Positions 53,022 through 61,972 of a stretch of DNA of 64,000 nucleotides are shown in pieces. Position numbers and translations under genes: made by a program. Source of the DNA: Halorubrum sp. Hd13. Its GTDB lineage: Archaea > Halobacteriota > Halobacteria > Halobacteriales > Haloferacaceae. Location: NCBI RefSeq assembly GCF_002252755.1, contig NZ_NHOY01000050.1:1-64000 (forward strand). Reading direction: 5' to 3'. Below the pieces are notes generated by a model. That model saw nothing but the letters and a program-made list of their open reading frames with translations. It had not been told where the DNA came from and searched no databases. How positions within the stretch are numbered: position 1 is the stretch's first letter; every line of letters starts with the position of its first letter.

Positions 53022-55769
53022 ATGAGAGACCGGATCCGCGTCCTCCTCGTCGACGACGACCCGGACCTCGCGGAGGTGACGGGATCGTTCCTCGAACGCG
53101 AGGACGAGCGGATCGCCGTCGAGGCCGCCCCGAACGCGACGGTCGGGCTGGAGCGGCTCGACGAGGGCGGGATCGACTGCGTCGTCTCCGACCACGACAT
53201 GCCCGGACCGAACGGGATCGAGTTCTTAGAGCGCGTCCGGGAGCGCGATCCCGACCTCCCCTTCGTCCTGTACACCGGAAAGGGGTCGGAGACCGTCGCC
53301 AGCGAGGCGATCTCCGCCGGGGTGACGGACTACCTCCAGAAGGGCGGGGGTACCGAGAAGTACGAGATCCTCGCGAACCGGATCGCCGACGCCGTCATGA
53401 AGCGCCGCGCCGAGCGCGAGGCCGAACGGACCCGGACGCACCTGCGCGCGATCACCGACAACTCGATGGACGCGATCGTCACCATCGACGCCGACAGCGA
53501 GATCCGGTTCGCGAACCCCGCCGTCGAACGGCTGTTCGGCTACGCGCCGAGCGAGCTGGAGGGAGAACCGCTGACGAAGCTGATGCCGGACCGGAAGGCC
53601 GCGGATCACACCGCTGGGGTCGAACGGTACGTCTCCGGCGGTGACCCGAAGATGGACTGGTCGGCCGTCGAGTTCCCGGGCCAGCACCGCGAGGGCCACG
53701 AGGTGCCGCTGTCGATCTCCTTCGGCGAGTTCGAGGAAGACGGTGAGCGCCGGTTCGTCGGGATCATCCGAGACGTGACCGAACGCGAGCGGCATCGCGC
53801 GTTCCTCGAGCGCTCCAACGACATCGTCTCGGCGCTCGACGCGGACGGGACGTTCCAGTACGCGAGCCCGTCCGTCGAGTCGCTCCTCGGCTACGAGCCG
53901 GCGGACCTCCTCGGTGAGGACGCGTTCGAGTACGTGCACCCGGACGACCGCCAACGCGTCCTCGAAGGGTTCAGGGAGTCGATCGCCGGCGACGCGGAGA
54001 ATCCGACGATAGAGCACCGGCTGGAGCGCGCCGACGGCGACTACCTGTGGGTGGAGTCTGTCGGCAGCAACAGGCTCGACGACAGCGGGATCGACGGGTA
54101 CGTGATCAACACGCGGGACGTCTCCGACCGGAAGGGGCGCGAGGAGAAGCTGGCCCGTCTCCGCGAGTGGACGCGGGACCTCAACTACACCCGCACGGTC
54201 GAGGAGACGACGCAGCTGGCGGTGGACGCCGCGTCGGCGATCATCGGCGCGGAGCTGAGCGGGATCCACCTAGAGAACGACGCCGGAGATGCGCTGGAGC
54301 CGATCGCGCTCGCGGAGTCGGTCCCCATGTTCTTCGACGAGCAGCCGTCGTACGACCGAGGCGGGCCGCCGGGGTCGCGCGCGGCCCTCGCGTGGGAGGC
54401 GTACCGCGGCGACGAGCCGCTCGCGATCGACGAGCTCTCCGAGTCTGACCGCCTCGACGAGGAGACGCCAGCGGAGAGTCTCGTGCTCCACCCGATCGAG
54501 GGGCACGGGCTGTTCGTCATCTCCGCGTCGGCGGCGAACGCGTTCACCGACACGGACGTCCTCATCGCCGAGATCCTGGCGAACCACCTGGAGGCCGCCC
54601 TCGACCGCGTCGACCGCGAGACGCGCTTGGAGCGGCTTCACGACGCGACGCGGAACCTGATCCGCGCGGATTCTCGAGAGGCGATCGCCGAGCGCGTCGT
54701 CGACGCCGCGGCCGAAGTGCTCGGCTTCTCCGTGACGACCGTCCGGATCCACGACGAGGACGCCGGCGGGCTGGTCCCGGTCGCCGTGTCGGAGGCCGTC
54801 GAGGCGACGCTCCCCGAGCGCGAGGTGTTCACGCCCGACGGCGGGAGCCTCAACTGGGCGGCCTACGAGGCGAACGAGGTCCGGGTGTACGACGACATCG
54901 AGACTCTCGACGCCGCCGACAACGGGACGGGGCTCCGGAGCCTGATGATCCTCCCGGCGGGCGAGTACGGGACGGTATCGATCGGCGAAACCGACCCCGG
55001 CGTCTTCGACGGGACCGACGTGTTCCTCGCGAAGATCCTCGCGACCGCCGCGGAGACGGCGTTCCAGTCGGAGGCCCGTACCGAGCGGCTCCACCGGCGG
55101 AGCGCGGAGCTAGAGCGGCAGAACGACCGGCTGGAGGAGTTCGCAAGCGTGGTCTCCCACGACCTCCGAAACCCGCTCAACGTGGCTCAGGGCCGGGTAG
55201 AGCTGGCCCGAGACGACTGCGACTCGCCGCACCTGGACGCCGCGGCCGGCGCCCATGAACGGATGGACGGACTGATCAGCGACCTGCTCACTCTCGCCCG
55301 CGAGGGGGAGCGCGTGAGCGACACGGAGCTCGTTGCCTTCGCGGCGGTCGTCGAGTCCTGCTGGCTGAACGTCGACACCGCGGACGCGACGCTCGCCGTC
55401 GAGACCGACCTGACGCTGCACGCCGACGAGAGCCGGCTGCAACAGCTGATCGAGAACCTGATGCGCAACAGCGTCGAGCACGGCGGCGATCGCGTCGCCG
55501 TCACGGTGGGCGGCCTGACCGACGGCGACGGGTTCTTCGTCGCAGACAACGGACCCGGAATCCCGCCCGACGACCGGGAGGACGTGTTCGACGTCGGCTA
55601 CTCGACCTCGCGGGAGGGGACTGGGTTCGGCCTCCGGATCGTCGAGCAGGTGGCGACCGCTCACGGCTGGGACGTGCGGGTCACGGACGACCCCGAGCTG
55701 GGCGGCGCCCGGTTCGAGGTGCACGGCGTCGACGTCGCGGAGCGAGCGGCGAGAAACGAGGGGCGCTGA
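53022..55769 (+). CDS. Hybrid sensor histidine kinase (receiver-PAS-PAS-GAF-GAF-HisKA-HATPase)
   Basis: A 915-residue cytoplasmic kinase without membrane segments. Order: receiver domain (about 5-120, acidic pair DDDPD, phospho-Asp in VVSDHDMPG, Lys in DYLQKGG); PAS 1 (about 140-255) and PAS 2 (about 265-375); two GAF-like domains (about 385-540 and 545-690); HisKA with phospho-acceptor His713 in VVSHDLRNPLN; and an HATPase with N-box ENLMRNSVEHG, G1 FVADNGPGIP, G2 GTGFGLRI. The N-terminal receiver position (input rather than output side) is typical of haloarchaeal multi-sensor kinases. Probable input: small molecules, redox or light through PAS/GAF cofactors; signal and partner unknown. Confidence 0.92.
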   Translation: MRDRIRVLLVDDDPDLAEVTGSFLEREDERIAVEAAPNATVGLERLDEGGIDCVVSDHDMPGPNGIEFLERVRERDPDLPFVLYTGKGSETVASEAISAGVTDYLQKGGGTEKYEILANRIADAVMKRRAEREAERTRTHLRAITDNSMDAIVTIDADSEIRFANPAVERLFGYAPSELEGEPLTKLMPDRKAADHTAGVERYVSGGDPKMDWSAVEFPGQHREGHEVPLSISFGEFEEDGERRFVGIIRDVTERERHRAFLERSNDIVSALDADGTFQYASPSVESLLGYEPADLLGEDAFEYVHPDDRQRVLEGFRESIAGDAENPTIEHRLERADGDYLWVESVGSNRLDDSGIDGYVINTRDVSDRKGREEKLARLREWTRDLNYTRTVEETTQLAVDAASAIIGAELSGIHLENDAGDALEPIALAESVPMFFDEQPSYDRGGPPGSRAALAWEAYRGDEPLAIDELSESDRLDEETPAESLVLHPIEGHGLFVISASAANAFTDTDVLIAEILANHLEAALDRVDRETRLERLHDATRNLIRADSREAIAERVVDAAAEVLGFSVTTVRIHDEDAGGLVPVAVSEAVEATLPEREVFTPDGGSLNWAAYEANEVRVYDDIETLDAADNGTGLRSLMILPAGEYGTVSIGETDPGVFDGTDVFLAKILATAAETAFQSEARTERLHRRSAELERQNDRLEEFASVVSHDLRNPLNVAQGRVELARDDCDSPHLDAAAGAHERMDGLISDLLTLAREGERVSDTELVAFAAVVESCWLNVDTADATLAVETDLTLHADESRLQQLIENLMRNSVEHGGDRVAVTVGGLTDGDGFFVADNGPGIPPDDREDVFDVGYSTSREGTGFGLRIVEQVATAHGWDVRVTDDPELGGARFEVHGVDVAERAARNEGR

Positions 55770-55772
55770 CGC

Positions 55773-56543
55773 CTACTCCCGGACGAGCAGTTCGATCTCG
55801 TGGCCGTCTTGATCCTTCGTGAACGCGTAGTTGTGGTCGCAGGAGGCGGGGTCGCGGTAGTCCGGCGCCTCGCGGGTCATCAGCGTCTCCCACGCCTCGT
55901 CGAGGTCGTCGACGCGGACGCAGAGGTGGCCCCAGCCGTCGCCCATCGTGTACTCGCGGCCGTCGTAGTTGTACGTGAGCTCCAGCTTCATCGCCTCCTT
56001 CGGGGCGTCCTCGGGAGCCATGAAGTAGTTCGAGAAGGTGTCCGCCTCCCAGCGGCCACCCGGCTGCTCCGTGTACTCGAACTTGCGGGTCCAGTAGCCG
56101 AGCGCCTCGTCGGCGTCCTCGACGCGGATCATCGTGTGGTCGATGCTCCACTTCTCGCCGTAGTCGCGCTTGACGATCTCGATCTCGTGGCCGTCCGGGT
56201 CCTTCACGAACGCGTAGCGGTTGCCGCACGACTCGGGGTCTCGGTAGTCCTCGACGCCCTCCGCCATCAGCTGGTCGTACGACTCCTGGAGAGCGTCCTC
56301 GGGGACGCGCACGGCGATGTGACCCCACGCGTCGCCGATCTCGTAGGTGCGGTCGCCGTGGTTGTAGGTGAGCTCTAAGAGCGCGCCGTCCTCGTGGACG
56401 TCCTCGGGGCCGAGGTAGACGTTGGTGAACGTGTCCGCCTCCCAGCGTCCCTTCTCCTCGTAGTTCAGGTGCGTCTGGTACCAGTCGAGGCTCTCCTCTA
56501 AGTCCTCGACGCGGATCATCGTGTGGTCGAAGGTTCCGTCCAT
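55773..56543 (-). CDS. Double-domain glyoxalase I-like (VOC) protein
   Basis: A 256-residue protein of two tandem glyoxalase/VOC units (about 1-125 and 130-256). Repeated segments DHTMIRVEDLEESLDWY / DHTMIRVEDADEALGYW, LELTYNHG / LELTYNYDG, WGHIAVRV / WGHLCVRV and DPDGHEIEIV / DQDGHEIELL show internal duplication and carry the His/Glu metal ligands. It probably detoxifies methylglyoxal; haloarchaea lack glutathione, so the thiol cofactor (for example gamma-glutamylcysteine) is open. It ends 3 nt from the convergent kinase gene. Start ATG 56543. Confidence 0.9.
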   Translation of the reverse strand: MDGTFDHTMIRVEDLEESLDWYQTHLNYEEKGRWEADTFTNVYLGPEDVHEDGALLELTYNHGDRTYEIGDAWGHIAVRVPEDALQESYDQLMAEGVEDYRDPESCGNRYAFVKDPDGHEIEIVKRDYGEKWSIDHTMIRVEDADEALGYWTRKFEYTEQPGGRWEADTFSNYFMAPEDAPKEAMKLELTYNYDGREYTMGDGWGHLCVRVDDLDEAWETLMTREAPDYRDPASCDHNYAFTKDQDGHEIELLVRE

Positions 56544-56772
56544 AGGGGACGGATCGGCCGCTCTCCTCAAAAGCGTACTGAAGGGGGCACGGAGGACTCG
56601 GGACGCCGCCGATCCGCCGGTGGGCGACGCACGCGAGATCGAATCGGCTCAGTCGGAGATAAAACGCCCACTATTATCAGTTTGTTTATTCATTTTATTA
56701 TGTATAAATAGGTTCGGTGGTTTGAGTATAGCTGGCGGGTGCCACCGACAGTCGGGGTGCCGGCCGCAAACA
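56544..56772. other. Gene-free AT-rich promoter region
   Basis: The 56658-56712 section is far more AT-rich than the rest of the window and contains TGTATAAATAG (TATA at 56702-56711) plus a further GAGTATAGC at about 56723. It precedes the UbiA-like gene (ATG 56773) and would give a leader of about 30-40 nt. No small gene is supported here. Confidence 0.6.
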
Positions 56773-57891
56773 ATGTCAAACAGGACAGATCCGCCGTCGG
56801 AGTTCATCGACGGCACCGACTCGGAGAATCACACCGAACAGTTCCCGTCCGAGACGCCGGCGCGCGCCTCGACGGAGTCGACGCCACCGCGTCGAGAGTC
56901 AGCGGCGCCGAAAGGCACGTCTCCGGCCGCGGTCGGGACGACTACCGACCCCGCGCGCCTCCTCGGCGCGTTCGCGTCGGGGGCCCCGTTCATCGCGCTC
57001 GTCGCGGCCGTCGAGACGCTCATCGCGACCGTTCTGCTGGGCGTCCGGCCGACAGCCGCCCCGGTGGTCGTCGCACTGGTCACCTTCGCGGTGTACACCG
57101 TCGACCACGTCGCCGACGCCGACGCCGACGCGGCCTCGACCCCGCAGCGGGCGCTGCTCGCCCGGCGCTACGGAGACCAGCTGATGGTCGCCGCCACGCT
57201 CGCGTACGGCACCGCGGTCGCGCTCGCGGTCATCGGCGGACCGGTCGCGCTCGCGGTCACGCTGCTCCCCGGTGCGTTCTGGGTCGTGTACGCCTCCGAC
57301 TGGCTGCCCGACCTCGGCCGGGCCGTCGGCGACGTCCTCGCGAGCGTCGCGCCCGACGACCAGCCCGTCGGGCGAGTCGGTGCGGGGGTCACCGACGGCG
57401 GGCACAGCTACGTCCCCCGCCTGAAGGACGTGCTCGTCGTCAACTCGATCGTCGTCGCCGTGGGGTGGGCGACCGCCCTCACGTTCCTCCCGATCGCGTT
57501 CGCCGAGGCGGCGGTAGGGCCGGCCGTCCCGGTCGTCTTCGCGTACTTCCTCCTCCGGTCGTTCGTCGACGCCGAACTCCCGAACGTCCGGGACGTGGAG
57601 GCGGACGCGGCGGTCGGCGTCGAGACGCTCCCCGTCGTGCTCGGCGTCGCCCGGACCCGGCGGGTGCTGTACAGCGTCGACCTGATCGTCGCGGGCGCCG
57701 TGACGGCCGCCGCCGTCGCCGGGTTGCTCGCGTGGCCGCTCGTCGGGGCGCTCGGCGTCGGCATCGCCGCGTCGGTCTGCGTCACCGCCCTCGCCGGCCG
57801 CGTCGACGACGCCGCGGTCCTCGGCGTCGCCCCGGACTGCACTTACCTCGTCGTCGGCGCCGCGATCGCGGGGGTGTCGCTGGTCGGCTGA
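56773..57891 (+). CDS. UbiA-family prenyltransferase-like membrane protein
   Basis: A 372-residue protein. The N-terminal 55 residues are disordered and Ser/Thr/Pro-rich; about eight to nine helices follow. Two Asp-rich regions are visible: YTVDHVADADAD (about 107-118), in the place of the UbiA NDxxDxxxD motif but without its Asn, and LPNVRDVEADAAVGVETLP (about 271-289), matching the second DxxxD motif. It should transfer a prenyl group from a prenyl diphosphate; the acceptor is unknown (quinone, lipid or carotenoid are possible). ATG 56773 is chosen. Confidence 0.8.
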   Translation: MSNRTDPPSEFIDGTDSENHTEQFPSETPARASTESTPPRRESAAPKGTSPAAVGTTTDPARLLGAFASGAPFIALVAAVETLIATVLLGVRPTAAPVVVALVTFAVYTVDHVADADADAASTPQRALLARRYGDQLMVAATLAYGTAVALAVIGGPVALAVTLLPGAFWVVYASDWLPDLGRAVGDVLASVAPDDQPVGRVGAGVTDGGHSYVPRLKDVLVVNSIVVAVGWATALTFLPIAFAEAAVGPAVPVVFAYFLLRSFVDAELPNVRDVEADAAVGVETLPVVLGVARTRRVLYSVDLIVAGAVTAAAVAGLLAWPLVGALGVGIAASVCVTALAGRVDDAAVLGVAPDCTYLVVGAAIAGVSLVG

Positions 57892-57949
57892 CCGACTCCC
57901 GCCGTCCGCCCGATCGCGGCGCGGATGTCGAATCAGGGAAACAAAATGA

Positions 57950-57958
57950 TTTATATTA
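57950..57958 (+). promoter_or_regulatory. TATA box of the 7TM kinase gene
   Basis: TTTATATTA lies 20-28 nt before GTG 57978, supporting that GTG as a leaderless start. Confidence 0.65.
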
Positions 57959-57977
57959 CCTTTACATGTAATTAAGT

Positions 57978-59726
57978 GTGATCGGGCTGAGTCCGCTCTC
58001 CATCGCGCTTCTCGCCGCGGTCGTGACCGGGACGTCCGCGGCGATCCTCGCGTGGCGGGAGCGGCCGGAGGCGGGGGCGACGTGGCTCGCGCTGCTCCTC
58101 GTCGGGCAGGTGTGGTGGACGACGTTCCTCGTCTTCGAGTTAGAGGCGTCGACGCTCGCCGCGAAGGCGCTCTGGTACGACGTGCAGTGGGTCGGCGTGG
58201 TAGTGGTCCCGGTCGGGTGGCTGCTGTTCGCGCTGGAGTACACGGGCCGCGACCGGTACGTGCGGCCGAGCGTCGTGGCGGCGGCCTGCGTCGCACCGGC
58301 GATAACCGTCCTCGTGGTCGCGACGGGCGACCCGTTGGGGCTCATCACCACCGACCGCGCGGTCGCCGACACCGCGGTCGGGTCGTTCCTCCGCGTCGAC
58401 GTCGGTCCCTGGTACTACGTCATCGCCGGCTACACCTACCTGATGGGGCTGATCGGGTCGGTCCCGATCCTCCAGCTCGTCCGCGACGACGCCCGTCCGT
58501 TCCGGGGGCAGAGCGCGGCGCTGCTCGTGGGGACGGCGGTGCCGTGGGTGAGCAGCGTCCTCTATCTCACCGGGGCGATCCCCATCCCCGGACTCGACCC
58601 GACCCCCGTCGCGTTCGCGGCCTCCGGGGTCGCGTACCTCCTCGCGCTGTCGCGGTTCCGGCTGCTCACGCTCACGCCCGCGCCGCGCCGCCGGGCGCGC
58701 CAGCTCGTCTTCGAGCAGCTCCACGACCCCGTGTTCGTCGTCGGCACCGAGGGCCACGTGCTCGACCTGAACCGCAGCGCCGCCGACGTGTTCGAGGTCG
58801 ACCGCCGAACGGCGGTCGGCGAGGCGGCCGGCGCGGTCGTGCCCCGCTACGACACGCTCGACGGTGAACGGGGCGACGTCGGGCCCCTCTCGATCGTGGG
58901 ACGGAACGGGCGCCGACCGTACGAGGTCACGGTGCGACGCGTGACCGACAACCACGGTCGGGCGGTCGGGCGGCTCATGGTCTTCCACGACGTTGGCGAG
59001 TACCTCGGCCAGCAGCAGCGGTTGAACGTGCTCAACAGGGTGTTCCGACACGACGTCCGGACCGAGACGAACCTGATCCACGGGTACGCCGACCGACTGA
59101 CGGCCGACTCCGGAGACGAGCGCGCGCTGTCGGTCGTCAAGGAGAGCGCATCGCGGATCCTCGATCTCAGCGAGCGGACCCGGACCGCGAGCGAACTGTT
59201 CGACCCGGTCTCGGAGCCGGAGCCGCCGGTCGCGCTGTCCGCGGTCGTCGAGGAGGCGGCGGCTGACCTCCGCGAGGAGTTCCCAGACGCTCGGGTGTCG
59301 ATCGACGGGGACGTGCCGGACGTGCCGGTTCCGTCGACCCTCCGCGTCGTCGCGGCGAACCTCTGTTCGAACGCGGTCGAGCACAACGACGCGGACGCGC
59401 CGTCCGTGTGGATCGAGGCGACCGTCGCGAACGGCTGGGTCGAGGTCTCCGTCGCCGACGACGGCCCGGGGATCGACCCGGCCGAGTACGAGGTCTTGGC
59501 GCAGGGCACGGAGACGCCGCTGGAACACGGCAGCGGGATCGGCCTCTGGATCGTGAAGTGGGGGATCGACGAGGTCGGCGGGAGCGTCTCCTTCGCGGAG
59601 CGGGAGCCCCGCGGGACGGTCGTCACGGTCTCCGTCCCCACCGGCGACGCGGCGCCGGCGGGCGGGGAGGAGTCGGCCGGCGCCGAGACCCACGCGTCCG
59701 CCGGCTCCGCGGGCACGGGTCGGTAG
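57978..59726 (+). CDS. Membrane sensor histidine kinase with 7TM input domain
   Basis: A 582-residue kinase. Seven to eight N-terminal helices (about 5-225) form a 7TM input module with the typical WYDVQWVGVVVVPVGWLLFALEYTGRD region. A PAS domain (about 240-345), an HisKA-like region with FRHDVRTETN (His358) and an HATPase (ANLCSNAVEHN, VADDGPGID, GSGIGLWI) complete it. No receiver domain; the downstream regulator is not in the neighbourhood. Start GTG 57978 is supported by the TATA spacing. The tail from 557 is low-complexity Ala/Gly/Ser. Confidence 0.9.
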   Translation: MIGLSPLSIALLAAVVTGTSAAILAWRERPEAGATWLALLLVGQVWWTTFLVFELEASTLAAKALWYDVQWVGVVVVPVGWLLFALEYTGRDRYVRPSVVAAACVAPAITVLVVATGDPLGLITTDRAVADTAVGSFLRVDVGPWYYVIAGYTYLMGLIGSVPILQLVRDDARPFRGQSAALLVGTAVPWVSSVLYLTGAIPIPGLDPTPVAFAASGVAYLLALSRFRLLTLTPAPRRRARQLVFEQLHDPVFVVGTEGHVLDLNRSAADVFEVDRRTAVGEAAGAVVPRYDTLDGERGDVGPLSIVGRNGRRPYEVTVRRVTDNHGRAVGRLMVFHDVGEYLGQQQRLNVLNRVFRHDVRTETNLIHGYADRLTADSGDERALSVVKESASRILDLSERTRTASELFDPVSEPEPPVALSAVVEEAAADLREEFPDARVSIDGDVPDVPVPSTLRVVAANLCSNAVEHNDADAPSVWIEATVANGWVEVSVADDGPGIDPAEYEVLAQGTETPLEHGSGIGLWIVKWGIDEVGGSVSFAEREPRGTVVTVSVPTGDAAPAGGEESAGAETHASAGSAGTGR

Positions 59727-59810
59727 CCGCCGGCCGACGGTCGCAGGTCGGTAAACTCCGTCCGGCGGTCGCGAGTCGGTAGCTGCCGGCCGTCGGTCGC
59801 AGGTCGGTAG
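59727..59810. repeat. Degenerate tandem repeat, three copies
   Basis: Three imperfect units of about 27-28 bp sharing CGGTCGCAGGTCGGTA (second copy CGGTCGCGAGTCGGTA) run from just after the kinase stop to the EamA gene promoter. They are intergenic and do not preserve a reading frame. Confidence 0.75.
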
Positions 59811-59840
59811 GCACTAGTTCGCCCCGGTCGACCCGCCGGT

Positions 59841-60272
59841 ATGGACGCTACGTATCTCCCCTACGCGCTCCTCGCGATGGGCGCGTACGCGCTCGTCTCG
59901 CCGCTGATGCGCGTCGCGACCACGGGACCGGACGCGGTCCCGAGCGACGTCGCCGTCGTGGTCTCTAACACCCTGCTCATCTGCATGGCCGTCGGCGTGC
60001 TCGCGTACACCGGCCAGGGGTTCGCCGTCCACCTCGGGTCGCCGAAGATCCTCCACGTGCTCGCGGCCGGAGTGTTCCTCGGGATCGGCATCCTGGCGCT
60101 GTACCGGTCGCTCGCGTTGGGGCCGGTGAGCGTCGTGACGCCCATCTTCGCGATGTTCCTCGTCTTCTCGTCGGTGATCGGCTTCCTCTTCCTCGGCGAG
60201 TCGTTCACCGCCCGCAAGGCGGTCGGGATCGTCTTCGCCGCCGCGGCCGTGTACCTCGTGTCGGGCGCCTGA
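59841..60272 (+). CDS. Small EamA/DMT-type transporter
   Basis: A 143-residue protein with one EamA unit of four to five helices, ending in the conserved LALGPVSVVTPIFAMFLVFS and GFLFLGESFTARKAVGIV segments. Half-size DMT proteins usually work as dimers. Substrate unknown. Start ATG 59841. Confidence 0.88.
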   Translation: MDATYLPYALLAMGAYALVSPLMRVATTGPDAVPSDVAVVVSNTLLICMAVGVLAYTGQGFAVHLGSPKILHVLAAGVFLGIGILALYRSLALGPVSVVTPIFAMFLVFSSVIGFLFLGESFTARKAVGIVFAAAAVYLVSGA

Positions 60273-60376
60273 GATCTGTCTCCGCCTCAACGTCGCGGTC
60301 GAGTCCCCCCGATCCGGAAACGACCGCCGCGTGACGAAATCCCTTTAGCGCCCACCGGGAAAGAGGCGTACTCGCA

Positions 60377-61879
60377 GTGGTCCGCCTCCCGAACCCCTTC
60401 CGCGCGCTCATCTTGTACATCGGCTTCGCCCTCGCGAGGGCGGGACTGATCGACCGCCACCGGGTGGTCCGGACGACGGACCTCGCGTGGCCGCGGATCG
60501 TCACGGGGATCGCTCGAATGTCGAAGAACGCAGTCGACGTCGCGATGGTGGGCGTCGCGGTCGGCACCAGCGCGGTCGCCGGCGTCGGGTTCGCCGGGCC
60601 GTACTGGGGGCTCTCGTTCGCGATCGGCGGCGGCGTCGCCGGCGGTACCATCGCCCTGGTCTCCCAGCGGTACGGCGCGGCGGCGTACGGCGAGCTCGGC
60701 GACGCCGTGCGGTCGAGCGCCCTCCTCGTCGTGCTCGTCACGCTCCCCGTCAGCTCGGCGTTCTGGCTGTACGCGCCGGCGTTCATCGACGTCCTGAGCA
60801 GCAACGAGGCCGCGATCGCGCTCGGGGCCGACTACCTCCGCGTCGTCGGGCTCGGGGTGCCGTTCGCCGCTCTCAACCTCGTCGGGAGCCGCGTCTTGGT
60901 CGGCTGCGACGACGCGTACACCGCGATGCAGGTGCGGGCGGGCGGCGCGCTCGCGAACATCGTCCTCAGCGCGCTGTTCATCTTCGGGTTCGGGTGGGGG
61001 GTCGAGGGCGCCGCGGTCGGCACCGTCCTCTCGAACGTCCTCGCCGTCGCCGGCTTCACCGCGGGGCTCGTGCGCGGCAGCGCACCCCTGATCGGCGAGT
61101 TCCCGGTCGCCGTCGACCCCTTCGGCTCCTACCTGAACCCGGACATGCTCCGCGACCTCGTCGAGATCGGGCTCCCGGTCGGCGCGCGCAACCTCGTGTG
61201 GACCGCCGCGGAGTTCCCGATGCTCGCCATCCTCGACGTGTTCGGCGAGAACACGGTGGCCGCGTTCGTCATCGCACGGCGCATCTGGGGGCTCATGAAC
61301 ACGCCCGGCTGGGGGTTCGGGCTCGCCTCCTCAAGCCTCGTCGGACAGGAACTCGGCGGCGAGGACCCCGGAGAAGCGGAGGCGTACGCCCGCGACATCA
61401 TCCGCTTCTCCGTGGCGACGTACGTCGTCTCCGCGGCGCTGATCGCCGCGTTCGCGACCGACATCGTGGTGCTGTTCGCGGAGAGCCCACAGAGCCCGGA
61501 GGTCCCGATCGCCGTGAACCTCGTGTACGCCGCCTGCGTCGCCGTCGTGTTCCAGGGCGTCTCCGGCGGGGCGGCGGGACCGCTCGACGCGGCCGGCGAC
61601 ACGAAGATCCCCTTCGCGAGCCAGTTTCTGGGAATGTTCTGCGTCTCGATCCCGCTCGCGTACGTCGGCGCTAACGACGTGACCCCCGCGCTCGACGTGC
61701 CCCTGACCGGGCTCACGCTCCCGGAGGTCGCGCTCCCTGCGATCGGGCTGTGGGGCCTCTACACGGCGTTCCTCGCGGAGACGACGATCCCCGCCGCGAT
61801 CAACTACTGGCGGTTCCGGTCGGGGAAGTGGAAGGGGATAAGCGAGGCGTATCGACCCGAGGCGACCGCGGACGACTGA
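60377..61879 (+). CDS. MATE-family efflux transporter
   Basis: A 500-residue multidrug/toxin exporter with about 12 helices in two MatE halves. The first half includes ARMSKNAVDVAMVGVAVG and ALVSQRYGAAAYGELG; the second includes LVEIGLPVGARNLVWTAAEF and ASSSLVGQELGGEDPGEAEA, both typical MATE positions. It starts at GTG 60377 with a CTTTAGCG element about 30 nt upstream. Sodium or proton coupling is expected from the family; substrate unknown. Confidence 0.92.
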   Translation: MVRLPNPFRALILYIGFALARAGLIDRHRVVRTTDLAWPRIVTGIARMSKNAVDVAMVGVAVGTSAVAGVGFAGPYWGLSFAIGGGVAGGTIALVSQRYGAAAYGELGDAVRSSALLVVLVTLPVSSAFWLYAPAFIDVLSSNEAAIALGADYLRVVGLGVPFAALNLVGSRVLVGCDDAYTAMQVRAGGALANIVLSALFIFGFGWGVEGAAVGTVLSNVLAVAGFTAGLVRGSAPLIGEFPVAVDPFGSYLNPDMLRDLVEIGLPVGARNLVWTAAEFPMLAILDVFGENTVAAFVIARRIWGLMNTPGWGFGLASSSLVGQELGGEDPGEAEAYARDIIRFSVATYVVSAALIAAFATDIVVLFAESPQSPEVPIAVNLVYAACVAVVFQGVSGGAAGPLDAAGDTKIPFASQFLGMFCVSIPLAYVGANDVTPALDVPLTGLTLPEVALPAIGLWGLYTAFLAETTIPAAINYWRFRSGKWKGISEAYRPEATADD

Positions 61880-61972
61880 CTCCGGCGCCGCGGTCGCACC
61901 GGATCGTCGGCCCGGCCGTCCCGGACGGCCGAAAGCGTCAGCGTTTATGGCTCGCTCCGCCTCTCCGCGACA

